From the NCBI GenBank assembly GCA_017303735.1, contig JAFLCF010000003.1:1-64000 (forward strand): a stretch of 64,000 bases of DNA, read 5' to 3'. Positions 16,952 through 25,031 of the stretch are shown piece by piece. The notes under the pieces are model-generated. The model did not search any database, was not told the DNA's origin, and saw nothing but the letters and a program-made list of their open reading frames with translations. A program made the position numbers and the translations under genes. The stretch's first letter is position 1. Every line of letters begins with the position of its first letter. The stretch comes from Anaerolineae bacterium (GTDB lineage Bacteria; Chloroflexota; Anaerolineae; Anaerolineales; Villigracilaceae).

Positions 16952-17278
16952 TTATTTTTGAGCGCCTGGAGCTCCGTGCAAAAAGCCCACGAAGACCAAT
17001 TCATCAATAGCGCGGATGGCATGTTGTTCGCCCGCGTCAAATACCAGAAGCGTATTGGGTCCACAGGCATGTTCAACGCCATCGCCGCCAGTGAAGACAC
17101 CTTGTCCTTTTAGTATCACCACAAAAAACGGCGAACTGGGCGCATTGTGTTCGCGGATGGATTGCTCTGGTTTGAGCGTGAAAAGTATCGCGCGTCCGTG
17201 TGTGTCAGCGTGAAGCGGTTCAGCGTGAGAGTCTTTACTCCCAAACGTAAGGTTTTCCAAAAGGTTTGTAATTTTCAT
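16952..17278 (-). CDS. Cupin-domain protein
   Basis: From the ATG at 17278 (AAAGGATTC ribosome site) a 108-residue single cupin. His24 and His28 (EPLHADTHG), Glu43-His44 (SIREHNAP) and His89 (GEQHAI) could form a metal site. The layout resembles small cupins found with hemerythrin and DUF2249 genes in nitrate- and NO-responsive clusters. Precise role unknown. Confidence 0.75.
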   Translation of the reverse strand: MKITNLLENLTFGSKDSHAEPLHADTHGRAILFTLKPEQSIREHNAPSSPFFVVILKGQGVFTGGDGVEHACGPNTLLVFDAGEQHAIRAIDELVFVGFLHGAPGAQK

Positions 17279-17416
17279 TTTTTGAATCCTTTCCAATATG
17301 TTCTGTCTGGACTCGCGGACGTGTCTTGAGTCCGAATAATATATTTGTCATGGATACTGAAGTTCGCCGCAGAGACTATCAGCAGAAGCCTCGGGATGCC
17401 ATGCCGGGCAAGACGG

Positions 17417-17677
17417 CTACGCCTGCCCCACATTGGCTCCAGCAATGCGGCTGATTTGTACCCGCCAGGTTTCGGGACCTTCTTCCTGATACTCCCAACC
17501 GAATTGTCCTTCGCGCTCATGAAGGAACTGATAGTAAAGAGGTTTCGGATCATGATCGTTGATCAGAATAAAACTCTGCCCTGGCGTCAAACCATCGAAG
17601 GTCTGAAAGATCGTCGGGTGTCGTTGCGGCGGCGGAATCTGCCGTACATCTATCGTTACTGTAGTTTTTTCATCCAT
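17417..17677 (-). CDS. DUF2249 protein
   Basis: An 86-residue protein with the full DUF2249 signature: DVRQIPPPQRHPTIFQTFD, PGQSFILINDHDPKPL, YYQF and GWEYQEEGPETWRVQI. DUF2249 is a TusA/SirA-like small fold frequently encoded with hemerythrins, NnrS and nitrite or NO reductases; the conserved NDHDP may bind a ligand. It has an AAAGGAG ribosome site and its own upstream region of 200 bases. Confidence 0.88.
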   Translation of the reverse strand: MDEKTTVTIDVRQIPPPQRHPTIFQTFDGLTPGQSFILINDHDPKPLYYQFLHEREGQFGWEYQEEGPETWRVQISRIAGANVGQA

Positions 17678-17879
17678 TATTAAATCTCCTTTTGAACCAT
17701 AAATTTAATCTTCCTCTGTGGTAATTATCATCTCTACGCTAGATTAAAGATAAGTGGTTTGTTTGAGCCACAGATACACTATACCATCTCTTTCCCCAAT
17801 GTTTCTTACTACACTTGCAACTGGTCTTTACACCTATCTGCACAGTAGAGAACTTTAGGCATCATGTCCGCATCGTCAG

Positions 17880-18392
17880 TTAGTGGGTGTGTGCGGCGTG
17901 TTTAGCTTTGTGTGCCGCGTCTTCCATCGCCTCGAACATCTGCTGCGCGGATTCGGGCGTCAGGTGCTGATCAAGAATAGGCAAGTAGACTTCCTCTTCC
18001 TTGGCAAAGTGAAGCTTGACAAGCGCGTACACACCGTACAACACGCGCTGCAAAGCTTTTGTCTGTTTGAATGCTAATTGCGAATTGCCCAAATTCTTTT
18101 TCAACGTTTCCAGTTCTTCGATGTAACTGCCGATTTCAACATGGTCGCGGCTCATGGTCTTGGTGGCGTCTGGACTGCCGAGCACTTTCTGAACTACAGG
18201 ATACAGCGCAGCGTCTTCCGCTTCAGCATGGGGCTTGAGATGGTGGGCAAGAAATTCATAAACTTCATCCACACCTTTTCGCGTCTCTGTGATGGACGCG
18301 ATATCAAGCCGCTCTGCGACCTGACGGATGTGATCTACATTCGGAAACAACTCCTTATGCTCATCACGTAGAGGTTGGGTAAAAGTACTCAT
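17880..18392 (-). CDS. Hemerythrin-domain protein 2
   Basis: A 170-residue hemerythrin. Ligand candidates: DEHKELF near 10, HHLKPHAEAEDAAL near 50-61, SRDHVEI near 82, and KLHFAKEEEVYLPIL near 126-133. The C-terminal tail is His/Ala rich (AAHKAKHAAHTH). An FNR-like box lies near -40 of a plausible -10 upstream, and the FNR-type regulator gene is directly upstream on the same strand, so it is a likely direct target. Confidence 0.88.
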   Translation of the reverse strand: MSTFTQPLRDEHKELFPNVDHIRQVAERLDIASITETRKGVDEVYEFLAHHLKPHAEAEDAALYPVVQKVLGSPDATKTMSRDHVEIGSYIEELETLKKNLGNSQLAFKQTKALQRVLYGVYALVKLHFAKEEEVYLPILDQHLTPESAQQMFEAMEDAAHKAKHAAHTH

Positions 18393-18429
18393 GGTTAATC
18401 TCCTTCAGACTTCGAATGTTTATACTCTT

Positions 18430-18471
18430 ACTATACACATTTCCACGCACAATTTACATGACGCAGATCAA
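18430..18471 (-). promoter_or_regulatory. FNR-like box and -10 of the hemerythrin 2 promoter
   Basis: Minus-strand TTGATCTGCGTCAT (18458-18471) resembles the FNR/DNR consensus TTGATNNNNRTCAA. A TATAGT -10 lies at 18430-18435; box centre to -10 centre is 32 bases, which puts the box near -40, the classical class II activator position. Confidence 0.55.
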
Positions 18472-19223
18472 TTAACGGCACTCTTTTTCACCAGTTCCTC
18501 CAAGCGTTTCGTGTCCATGATCGTCACCCATTTGCGTCCCGATTTAACCAGTCCATCCTCAGCAAAACGACTCATGACGCGGCTGACCGTCTCGGTTGTT
18601 GAACCTGTCATGGCTGCCAGATCCTGCCGCGAAAATGGCAACTGAATCAGCACACCCTGTCCGCGCGTTTCACCCAGTTTCCGAGCCAAACGCAGCAGCG
18701 CGGATGCAATCCGTTGTTCAACTGTGTATGCGCTTAACTGCTTGACAATCTCCTGCGATTCTGTCAACCGCTGGCTGACCGCTTCAAGTACCTTGCGAGT
18801 TACATCAGGATACTCCGTAAGAACCGTCTCAAAATCCTCAGAGGAAATTTGAAGAATGCAACAATCGGTCTGAGCGATGGCAGTTTCTGTGTGGGCGCGC
18901 CCGCCAAAAGTCGAGAGAGAGCCGAAGTAATCTCCGCCGTGCAAGATATCCAGAAACACCTCGCGCCCCGAGGCGGTATTCCGTACCAGTTTTACTTTTC
19001 CCATTGCCACGAGATATAAGTGATCCGCCTCATCCTCCTCGAAATAAATCCGTTCATCGGTGGAAACATCACGGTCTTGAAATACAGTATTGATTTTTGA
19101 AATCGCCTCGGCAGGCAAATGTTTGAAGAACGGCAAACGACCAATGATCTTCAAGCGGTACTCGAGCGAGCAGAATGCAGGGTCTATCCAATCAAGACGC
19201 ACGGGAGATTTTGGACGAACCAT
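18468..19223 (-). CDS. FNR-type Crp-family transcription regulator
   Basis: A 251-residue Crp/Fnr regulator: cyclic-nucleotide-like beta roll at about 30-140, dimer helix at about 145-175, winged HTH at about 185-235. The recognition helix TTETVSRVMSRF has the Glu-x-x-Ser-Arg pattern that reads TTGAT half sites. There is no N-terminal Cys cluster like E. coli FNR, so oxygen sensing by 4Fe-4S is unlikely; DNR-like NO/heme sensing or another ligand is possible. FNR-like boxes in this window (18458, 29248, 45376) are candidate targets. Confidence 0.88.
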   Translation of the reverse strand: MVRPKSPVRLDWIDPAFCSLEYRLKIIGRLPFFKHLPAEAISKINTVFQDRDVSTDERIYFEEDEADHLYLVAMGKVKLVRNTASGREVFLDILHGGDYFGSLSTFGGRAHTETAIAQTDCCILQISSEDFETVLTEYPDVTRKVLEAVSQRLTESQEIVKQLSAYTVEQRIASALLRLARKLGETRGQGVLIQLPFSRQDLAAMTGSTTETVSRVMSRFAEDGLVKSGRKWVTIMDTKRLEELVKKSAVN

Positions 19224-19264
19224 GTTAACTCCTTTCTTCGGAAATCAAACTCCACGTTGCCAAT

Positions 19265-19627
19265 TTACGCTTTCGCCCGCCCCGCCCAAAACTCGAGCCT
19301 GTTTCCTTCGGGGTCGCGGACGTAAATCGCCATCGCTCCCCACACTTCTTTGACAGGCGAAGGGTTAATGCCCGCCTCCAGCAAATCTGCCTGCATTTGC
19401 TCGATATCGGTAATTTGAATGCTGATGGTCACGCCGTTTCCATCGCCACTCTTTATGGATGCCCGCGACTCGTTCGCCACGCTCAGCCTTGTCATTTCAT
19501 TCAGTTTGAATTCCACAAACCAATCGTTCGAGGAAAGGATCGGCAGTTTCAATCCATCGCGATAAAATGCAACGGTCTCGTCCCATTTTTTGCAATATAA
19601 AATCGTATTTACCGCTTTGATTTTCAT
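19265..19627 (-). CDS. VOC/glyoxalase-family protein
   Basis: From the ATG at 19627 (AAAGGAG ribosome site) a 120-residue VOC protein: MKIKAVNTILYCKKWDETVAFYRDGL, then GVTISIQITDIEQ and the terminal YVRDPEGNRLEFWAGRA with the metal-binding Glu. Function could be dioxygenase, glyoxalase-like or antibiotic binding. It reads toward the FNR-type gene 41 bases away. A broken relative lies at 16862. Confidence 0.82.
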   Translation of the reverse strand: MKIKAVNTILYCKKWDETVAFYRDGLKLPILSSNDWFVEFKLNEMTRLSVANESRASIKSGDGNGVTISIQITDIEQMQADLLEAGINPSPVKEVWGAMAIYVRDPEGNRLEFWAGRAKA

Positions 19628-19652
19628 TGGACGCTCCTTTATAATAATCGCC

Positions 19653-20051
19653 ATGCCATTACTCACCCGCACATTCATCAAAACTGCCATGATCTGTCTG
19701 GCGTTGGCACTCGCGCTTGGCGTTCTGCTGGCGCTGGGTTTCAAAAACGGCTTCTTTCCCGTCTACATTCATCTGCTGGTCTTTGGCTGGCTAACCCAAC
19801 TGATCTTTGGCGTAGCCCTTTGGATGTTCCCAAAATATTCAATCGAAAAACCGCGCGGATACGAAGCCCTCGGCTGGTGGACGTACACCCTGCTCAACAG
19901 CGGTTTATTGCTCCGCGCCATTGCCGAACCGCTTCAATCCACCCAACCCAATCCCCTCAGTGGATGGGCGTTGGTGCTCTCAGCCACCTTGCAATTTCTG
20001 GCGGGGCTGTTGTTTGTATTCAACACATGGCAGCGGGTCAGGGAAAAATAA
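19653..20051 (+). CDS. Half-size NnrS/CcoN-like membrane protein 1
   Basis: From the ATG at 19653 a 132-residue protein with four helices. The segment HLLVFGWLTQLIFGVALWMFPKYS resembles the N-terminal heme-bearing helices of CcoN/NorB- and NnrS-type proteins, with a His in the second helix. It diverges from the VOC gene (25 bases between starts) and its stop adjoins the next gene without gap. The frame is open upstream to 19590, but that part overlaps the VOC coding start. Confidence 0.7.
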   Translation: MPLLTRTFIKTAMICLALALALGVLLALGFKNGFFPVYIHLLVFGWLTQLIFGVALWMFPKYSIEKPRGYEALGWWTYTLLNSGLLLRAIAEPLQSTQPNPLSGWALVLSATLQFLAGLLFVFNTWQRVREK

Positions 20052-20453
20052 ATGCCGCGCTTAAGTGTCTGGTTTATCCGCGCCTCGTTGATTCATCTTT
20101 TACTCGGGCTTTTCATCGGCGCATTGATCCTCGCCCAAAAAGGAATTTCATTTTATCCGCCCGTCTGGAATCTCTTCCCGCTGCATGTGGAATTCCTGCT
20201 AACGGGCTGGCTTATCCAACTGGCGATGGGCGTCGCCTTTTGGATCATTCCACGCTTTAGCAGCGGCTCTCCACGCGGACCTGTGGGCTTGGTCTGGCTT
20301 TCTTTTGCCTTGCTCAACGCTGGAATATTTGCCACCGCGCTGCAATCAGGGTTTCCAGATGCATTGCTGATCGGGCGCATTGCGGAAGTGGGCGCGGGGA
20401 TTCTTTTTATCGTCGGTTCGTGGCGGCGCGTCAAACCGCAAGGTGGGTTGTAG
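20052..20453 (+). CDS. Half-size NnrS/CcoN-like membrane protein 2
   Basis: A 133-residue paralogue of the preceding protein, starting directly after its stop: HVEFLLTGWLIQLAMGVAFWIIPRFSSGSPRG parallels HLLVFGWLTQLIFGVALWMFPKYSIEKPRG. The two may form a heterodimer equal to one eight-helix unit. The 3' end overlaps the convergent FmdE-type gene by 23 bases. Confidence 0.7.
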   Translation: MPRLSVWFIRASLIHLLLGLFIGALILAQKGISFYPPVWNLFPLHVEFLLTGWLIQLAMGVAFWIIPRFSSGSPRGPVGLVWLSFALLNAGIFATALQSGFPDALLIGRIAEVGAGILFIVGSWRRVKPQGGL

Positions 20454-21057
20454 CGATGGACACGGCTCGAAAATACGCCTCACCCGCGCACGTCTTGCAC
20501 AAGACCATCCCTTCACGCATCACTTCGCGTTGATTGATAATCTCCTCGCCACAGGCTTCACAATTGACGCGGCTCCCCGCCTGACCGATGATTTGGTTTA
20601 CTGGCGTGGTCAATTCCACCCATTGCCAGTGAAACAACAACTCATCAGGGATATGTTGATAGCCGATGAGCTGCGCCTCCCATTTATTGCGGGCGGAAGG
20701 GGCGTAATCCCATGCCTGTTCGCGGGCGCTTGCGCGCGGATGAATTCGAATCGCATGTTCGGTAAGCGTGTCCACAAAGGTGACGGCAGCTTTGCCAAAA
20801 TCTTCAATGCGCAGGGTACGCCTGCCGACATGACAACCTGTCGCGGCAGAGAGTCCGTCCACGAAACAGCCGTCGGTTTCAGAGATGGCAAGCAGGCGTT
20901 TGTCAGACTGAGGCAAAGGCAGATCGAGCAGCAACCCGCCCAAAAGTCCGATGCGAGCGCCGAGTACCTGACGCGGGCAAGTCTTGCGGTGATGAGTCGC
21001 GCTTTGGGTCAGCGCTTCATCCAGGTTTGAGAAAGTCAGAGGCGATGGGATGCTCAT
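20431..21057 (-). CDS. FmdE-family protein with C-terminal zinc ribbon
   Basis: A 208-residue protein: FmdE domain at about 12-140 (CPRQVLGARIGLLG, TDGCFVDGLSAATGCHVGRRTL) and a C-terminal zinc finger (CEACGEEI ... CKTCAG near 164-193). FmdE was named for molybdenum formylmethanofuran dehydrogenase; bacterial homologues often lie near molybdoenzymes. Here it ends the nitrate reductase operon, seven bases after the TDT gene, so a role in molybdenum cofactor supply or insertion is a reasonable inference. Confidence 0.82.
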   Translation of the reverse strand: MSIPSPLTFSNLDEALTQSATHHRKTCPRQVLGARIGLLGGLLLDLPLPQSDKRLLAISETDGCFVDGLSAATGCHVGRRTLRIEDFGKAAVTFVDTLTEHAIRIHPRASAREQAWDYAPSARNKWEAQLIGYQHIPDELLFHWQWVELTTPVNQIIGQAGSRVNCEACGEEIINQREVMREGMVLCKTCAGEAYFRAVSIATTHLAV

Positions 21058-21064
21058 TGATGCA

Positions 21065-22120
21065 TTATCCGTCTGTCAGTATGTTTCGGAAATTGGTGAT
21101 CAGGCGCGAGAACATGCCGTAGGCGGTGAGCGCCCAGGCGATGAGGGCAAGGTAAATGAAGTAGCGCGGAATCAGCATGAGAAAATCAAGTTTCAGCGCC
21201 TGCGCGAGTCGGAAGGTGGCAACCGTGTACATCCCCATTGGAAAGACCAAGCCCCAATAAACGGGGTGATACGTCAGCGGGTAACGTTTGTAGATGTGTC
21301 GCCACGCGCCCACGATGAACAGATAGGGAATCCACCAGGTGCCCGCCGCCCAGAAGAAGATCGTGAAACCTTTGATGAACGGGAACAGATCACTGAGAAA
21401 CGGCGCGGTGCCCTTGAGCAGAATATTTGCGCCTGCCAATGTGGTGATGGCTACCGCGCCTGTGTTGATCCAATAGGATGGGTTCATCTCTTCGGCTTCA
21501 ATTTTGAAGAACATGAAACGGTATACGATCAATGAAATAATCAGGATGTAGAACATACAGCCGAGCAGGTAAAAACCCAGCATGGCAAAGGTGAACATCT
21601 CCAGCCATTTCTCGAAATGCGGAGCGAGCAACATGCCCAGCACAGGGATGGATTGCGTGGAAACGATGAACAGAAGCCAGCCTCCATTGATGCCTTCTTC
21701 CAAAGTAGGCTTCTCCTCTTTCACAGTGAAGGCGGTAAAAATGGTATATATCAGCAAAAGCCAGAGGAGCAGCCCCAGCCCCCAGAGGATGAGGGCGGCG
21801 GTCTGATTGACTTCAAGAACGACAAACTGGCTGCCAAGCACATTGGTGGCGGCGACAATCGTCAGGAAGCCCGAACCGATGCGATGATTGGAAATATCGC
21901 TAAAGATCCGCTCGGGATGGCGAATGAGACGCGCCAGGGTAAACATCCAAAGAACGATGTAGAAGAACAGGTTGAGGTAAAACAACGGGAAGGCGAGAAA
22001 ATCCAAGGTCACGAGGTGACAGGCGATGGATACAATCCCTGTCGCCATGACGAGAGCGAAGTAGGCGGGGAAGAGGTCGCGGATCCCGTTTTGAATCGTG
22101 CTGGTTATTTTATTCCACAT
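21065..22120 (-). CDS. TDT/SLAC1-type anion channel or transporter
   Basis: A 351-residue protein with about ten transmembrane helices, beginning in the family manner (FPAYFALVMATGIVSIACHL). The TDT family includes TehA, Mae1 and the plant guard-cell channel SLAC1, which conducts nitrate and chloride. No narK is present in this window, so this gene, inside the nitrate reductase operon, may move nitrate or nitrite. That is inference from position and family. Confidence 0.82.
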   Translation of the reverse strand: MWNKITSTIQNGIRDLFPAYFALVMATGIVSIACHLVTLDFLAFPLFYLNLFFYIVLWMFTLARLIRHPERIFSDISNHRIGSGFLTIVAATNVLGSQFVVLEVNQTAALILWGLGLLLWLLLIYTIFTAFTVKEEKPTLEEGINGGWLLFIVSTQSIPVLGMLLAPHFEKWLEMFTFAMLGFYLLGCMFYILIISLIVYRFMFFKIEAEEMNPSYWINTGAVAITTLAGANILLKGTAPFLSDLFPFIKGFTIFFWAAGTWWIPYLFIVGAWRHIYKRYPLTYHPVYWGLVFPMGMYTVATFRLAQALKLDFLMLIPRYFIYLALIAWALTAYGMFSRLITNFRNILTDG

Positions 22121-22144
22121 AAATGACTTACCTATGCAAAACGT

Positions 22145-22189
22145 CCCGAAGGGAGAAGGGAGTCTGTCCCCTCTCCCTTCGGGAGAGGG
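22145..22189. repeat. REP-like element with alternative hairpins between narI and TDT gene
   Basis: CCCGAAGGGAGA pairs with TCTCCCTTCGGG (22172-22183), and a second stem, CCCTCTCCC with GGGAGAGGG (22169-22189), competes with it. The element continues as GGCTAGGGTGAGGGT. Such GC-rich dispersed repeats are common in bacterial genomes and may stabilise upstream mRNA. Confidence 0.65.
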
Positions 22190-22201
22190 CTAGGGTGAGG
22201 G

Positions 22202-22879
22202 TTACGAACTTGCCTTCCGCCGAGTCCAAATCACGAGTTGGAAGCGACGCCACATGTACGAGAACGGGAAGGCGGCGATATGTACCAATCGGCTGAACGG
22301 CATGAGCGCGAACAACAGAAAGCCCGCCAGAAAATGGACTTTGTGTGACAGCGGCAAAGCAGTGACAAATTGCGGCGCGGGCTGAAACACAGTCAGCGAG
22401 GCGATCCAGGGCGTGGAGGTGTGGATAAACCACGTCGCGCCCCAGCGATACACAAAGGCAAGGATGAGACCAAAAAACACCTGACCAAACAACAGACTCA
22501 AGATGAACCAATCCACGGGCGTGGTGATGGCGCGGAGTTTTGAAGAGGTAAGACGCCGATAAAGCAGAATGCCCGCCCCCACCAGCGCCATGATGCCCAA
22601 TATCTTGCCAGCTACTTCAGCAAGGTACAGGGTCTCAGGCGTGCTATGCAGGGCAAACATCACCTTGGGAATGGCAAAACCCGCCAGATGAATGAACGTG
22701 GTCGGCAGGATGCCATAGTGCCAGAGCGTCGAACCCCAAAACTGCAAGTCGTTTTCGAGAAACTGCGAAGACAGGCTGGTGAAAGAATATTGGTTGGTCC
22801 GATAACGATAGATCGTCCCGACGATCCCGATGGCAAGCGCCACATACGGGAAGACAACAAAGAGCATGATATCAAGCAT
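22202..22879 (-). CDS. narI: Respiratory nitrate reductase, gamma subunit (cytochrome b)
   Basis: A 225-residue membrane protein with five helices that takes electrons from quinol and passes them through two b hemes to NarH. Likely heme ligands are His54 and His66 (LWHYGILPTTFIHLAGF) and the C-terminal pair in LSHKVHFLAGF and SRLVHIAAF. Size matches E. coli NarI (225). The start overlaps narJ by eight bases. Confidence 0.95.
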   Translation of the reverse strand: MLDIMLFVVFPYVALAIGIVGTIYRYRTNQYSFTSLSSQFLENDLQFWGSTLWHYGILPTTFIHLAGFAIPKVMFALHSTPETLYLAEVAGKILGIMALVGAGILLYRRLTSSKLRAITTPVDWFILSLLFGQVFFGLILAFVYRWGATWFIHTSTPWIASLTVFQPAPQFVTALPLSHKVHFLAGFLLFALMPFSRLVHIAAFPFSYMWRRFQLVIWTRRKASS

Positions 22880-23423
22880 GGGTCAATTCCTTTTCATGGG
22901 CGCCGACAAGCAACTGATGAAGCGCCGAGAGAAGCCAGAAGTAAGGGTTTTCAGTTTCCGCGCCAAAGACCTTGAGCATTTTTTCCAACGCGGGGGACAC
23001 GCCACTGCCGAGCAACGCCTGACAAAATTCGCCTTCACTGTTGTTTGAGTCCAACCCAATGAAGCGCAGGATCACGGCAAGATGGTCGGGCAGTTCCAGT
23101 CCCGCAGAGTAGCCGATGGCATGATACGCCTCATTCAATTGCGCCATGAATGCGCCGCGCTTATAACTTTCACCGAACAGGTGATACCCGACATACGGAT
23201 AACAAACGGGTTGCATATCGAAGGTGATGGTGAACACTTCCTGCATTCGGTCGAGGGAAATCTGACCGATGGCACGGGCGAATTTTTCCAACTCCTCTGC
23301 CGCTTCAGGCGGGACCTGAACCTGCTCCAAAAAACCCTGAGCCTTTTCCTTCGTTTGGGCAGACGGATATTCCAGCAACTCGGCAAACGCATCAAACAAC
23401 ATGGATGTTGAATCTTTGGACAT
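22872..23423 (-). CDS. narJ: Nitrate reductase molybdenum cofactor assembly chaperone
   Basis: A 183-residue all-helical TorD/DmsD-superfamily chaperone. Typical elements: FAELLEYPSAQTKEKAQGFLEQV at the start and YVGYHLFGESYKRGAFMAQLNEAY in the core. NarJ binds apo-NarG before cofactor insertion and membrane attachment. It lies three bases after narH and overlaps narI, giving the canonical GHJI order. Confidence 0.92.
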   Translation of the reverse strand: MSKDSTSMLFDAFAELLEYPSAQTKEKAQGFLEQVQVPPEAAEELEKFARAIGQISLDRMQEVFTITFDMQPVCYPYVGYHLFGESYKRGAFMAQLNEAYHAIGYSAGLELPDHLAVILRFIGLDSNNSEGEFCQALLGSGVSPALEKMLKVFGAETENPYFWLLSALHQLLVGAHEKELTHA

Positions 23424-23426
23424 GGC

Positions 23427-24929
23427 TTACAAACCTCTCTGTGCGCCTGAGCTTTTGCCAAATCCAGCCTCTGCTTTGCGCTGTTGCGGATCGTACAATT
23501 CCTCAATGTCGCCTTCGCGGCTGTAGGGCGGGATGACAAAGCGCTCGCCATAGTTCGGCAGGGATGTCAGGCGGTAAATGGCTTCGGTTTCTTCGGCGGT
23601 CATGCCCGCTTTGGCGAGGGCGGCGTCGGCTTCTTCTTTCGTCACATCGCCGACCGTTTCGGCGCGTTTGTAAATGCGGACGGCGATCATCTTTTGATAA
23701 GACTTGATGACCAGCTCATCCTTGCCAGCGGATAATGTGCGCGACATATAACGGACAGGCACGCGGGCGTTCTCCAGCGAACTGAACAAATCGGTTTCGA
23801 CGCGTTGTGTGCCATTTGCCCCAGTCGCATTGAGGATGGGCAGTAGCGGCGGCACGTAGAACAACATCGGCAACGTGCGATATTCAGGATGAAGCGGCAG
23901 AGCCAGTTCCCATTCCTTGACGTAACGATAGACGGGCGAGTTTTGCGCGGCGGTGATCACACCGTCGGGGACGCCGCTTTCTTTTGCGGCGGCAACAACT
24001 TTCGGGTCGTGCGGATCGAGGATCATCTCCCGCTGACGCTCGACGAGTTGATCATCAGGCACTTTGAGAGCGTCTTCAATCTGGTCGGCGTCATATAACA
24101 AAACGCCCAAATAGCGGATGCGTCCCACGCAGGAGTGGAAGCAGGCGGGGGCTTGTCCCGATTCGAGGCGCGGGTAGCACAGGATACATTTTTCAGATTT
24201 GCCCGTTGACCAGTTGTAATAGGTCTTTTTGTAAGGACATGCCGAAACGCACATGCGCCAGCCACGGCACTTGTCTTGATTGATGAGTACCACGCCATCT
24301 TCAGCGCGTTTGTAAATAGCACCCGACGGACACGCCGCACCACAAGCCGCATTCAAACAATGGTTGCAGATGCGCGGCATGTAGAAGTAGAAGAGTTGCT
24401 CGATGGAAAAGAGACGCTGTTTTTCTTCGGCGGTCATACTTGCGAGCAATGGGTCGTTGGCGGCATAGATGTTGGAACCGCCGAGGTCGTCATCCCAGTT
24501 GGGACCCGATTGGATGTCAATTGGTTTGCCGTCAATGCGCGAGATGGGACGCGCCGTGGGTTGGTCATCGCCAAGTGGGGAGTTGAACAGGTCGCCGTAT
24601 TTATACGTCCACGGTTCGTAGTAATCGTCCATCGTGGGCATGGCAGGGTTGGAGAACAGGTTGGTGAAGGTCTGCAAACGGTTTTGCAGTTTCAACTTCA
24701 ATTCGGGATTCTTCGGCTTGTCCTCAAGTTCCCAGCCGCCGTGATATTTTTCCTGGTCTTCCCATTGAGTCGGGAACCCAACGCCAGGCTTGGTCTCCAC
24801 ATTGTTCCACCACATATACTCCGCGCCTTCACGGTCAGTCCAGATGTTCTTGCAGGCGATACTACATGTGTGACAGCCAATACATTTATCGAGATGAAAT
24901 ACCATTGAAACTTGTGATCGGATTTTCAT
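23427..24929 (-). CDS. narH: Respiratory nitrate reductase, beta subunit (Fe-S)
   Basis: A 500-residue ferredoxin-like electron relay. Four cysteine groups are visible: CIGCHTCSIACKNIW (16-30), CNHCLNAACGAACPSG (near 187), CRGWRMCVSACPYKK (near 220, the Trp replacing a Cys marks the 3Fe-4S site as in E. coli NarH) and CILC/ACFHSCVGR (near 247-268). It moves electrons from NarI hemes to NarG. The gap to narG holds a dispersed repeat. Confidence 0.96.
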   Translation of the reverse strand: MKIRSQVSMVFHLDKCIGCHTCSIACKNIWTDREGAEYMWWNNVETKPGVGFPTQWEDQEKYHGGWELEDKPKNPELKLKLQNRLQTFTNLFSNPAMPTMDDYYEPWTYKYGDLFNSPLGDDQPTARPISRIDGKPIDIQSGPNWDDDLGGSNIYAANDPLLASMTAEEKQRLFSIEQLFYFYMPRICNHCLNAACGAACPSGAIYKRAEDGVVLINQDKCRGWRMCVSACPYKKTYYNWSTGKSEKCILCYPRLESGQAPACFHSCVGRIRYLGVLLYDADQIEDALKVPDDQLVERQREMILDPHDPKVVAAAKESGVPDGVITAAQNSPVYRYVKEWELALPLHPEYRTLPMLFYVPPLLPILNATGANGTQRVETDLFSSLENARVPVRYMSRTLSAGKDELVIKSYQKMIAVRIYKRAETVGDVTKEEADAALAKAGMTAEETEAIYRLTSLPNYGERFVIPPYSREGDIEELYDPQQRKAEAGFGKSSGAQRGL

Positions 24930-24941
24930 AATGTTTTATCC

Positions 24942-25027
24942 TTTTCTCACCACAAAGGGTCACGAAGGTACACGAAGTAAAATCTTTTGGTTTTCCTTTG
25001 TGACACTTAGTGCCCTTCGTGGTTAAG
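24942..25027. repeat. Imperfect inverted repeat between narG and narH
   Basis: CCACAAAGGGTCACGAAGG and the complement of CCTTTGTGACACTTAGTGCC/CTTCGTGG form an imperfect palindrome of about 85 bases. It looks like a small dispersed element that inserted between two genes normally only a few bases apart. Confidence 0.5.
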
Positions 25028-25031
25028 GTTT

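Noticed and set aside
17275..17553. A 92-codon minus frame between cupin and DUF2249 genes
   Set aside because: Overlaps the DUF2249 gene in another frame and shows no domain.
20380..21030. A 216-codon plus-strand frame over the FmdE-type gene
   Set aside because: Minus strand encodes clear FmdE and zinc-finger motifs; the plus frame has none.
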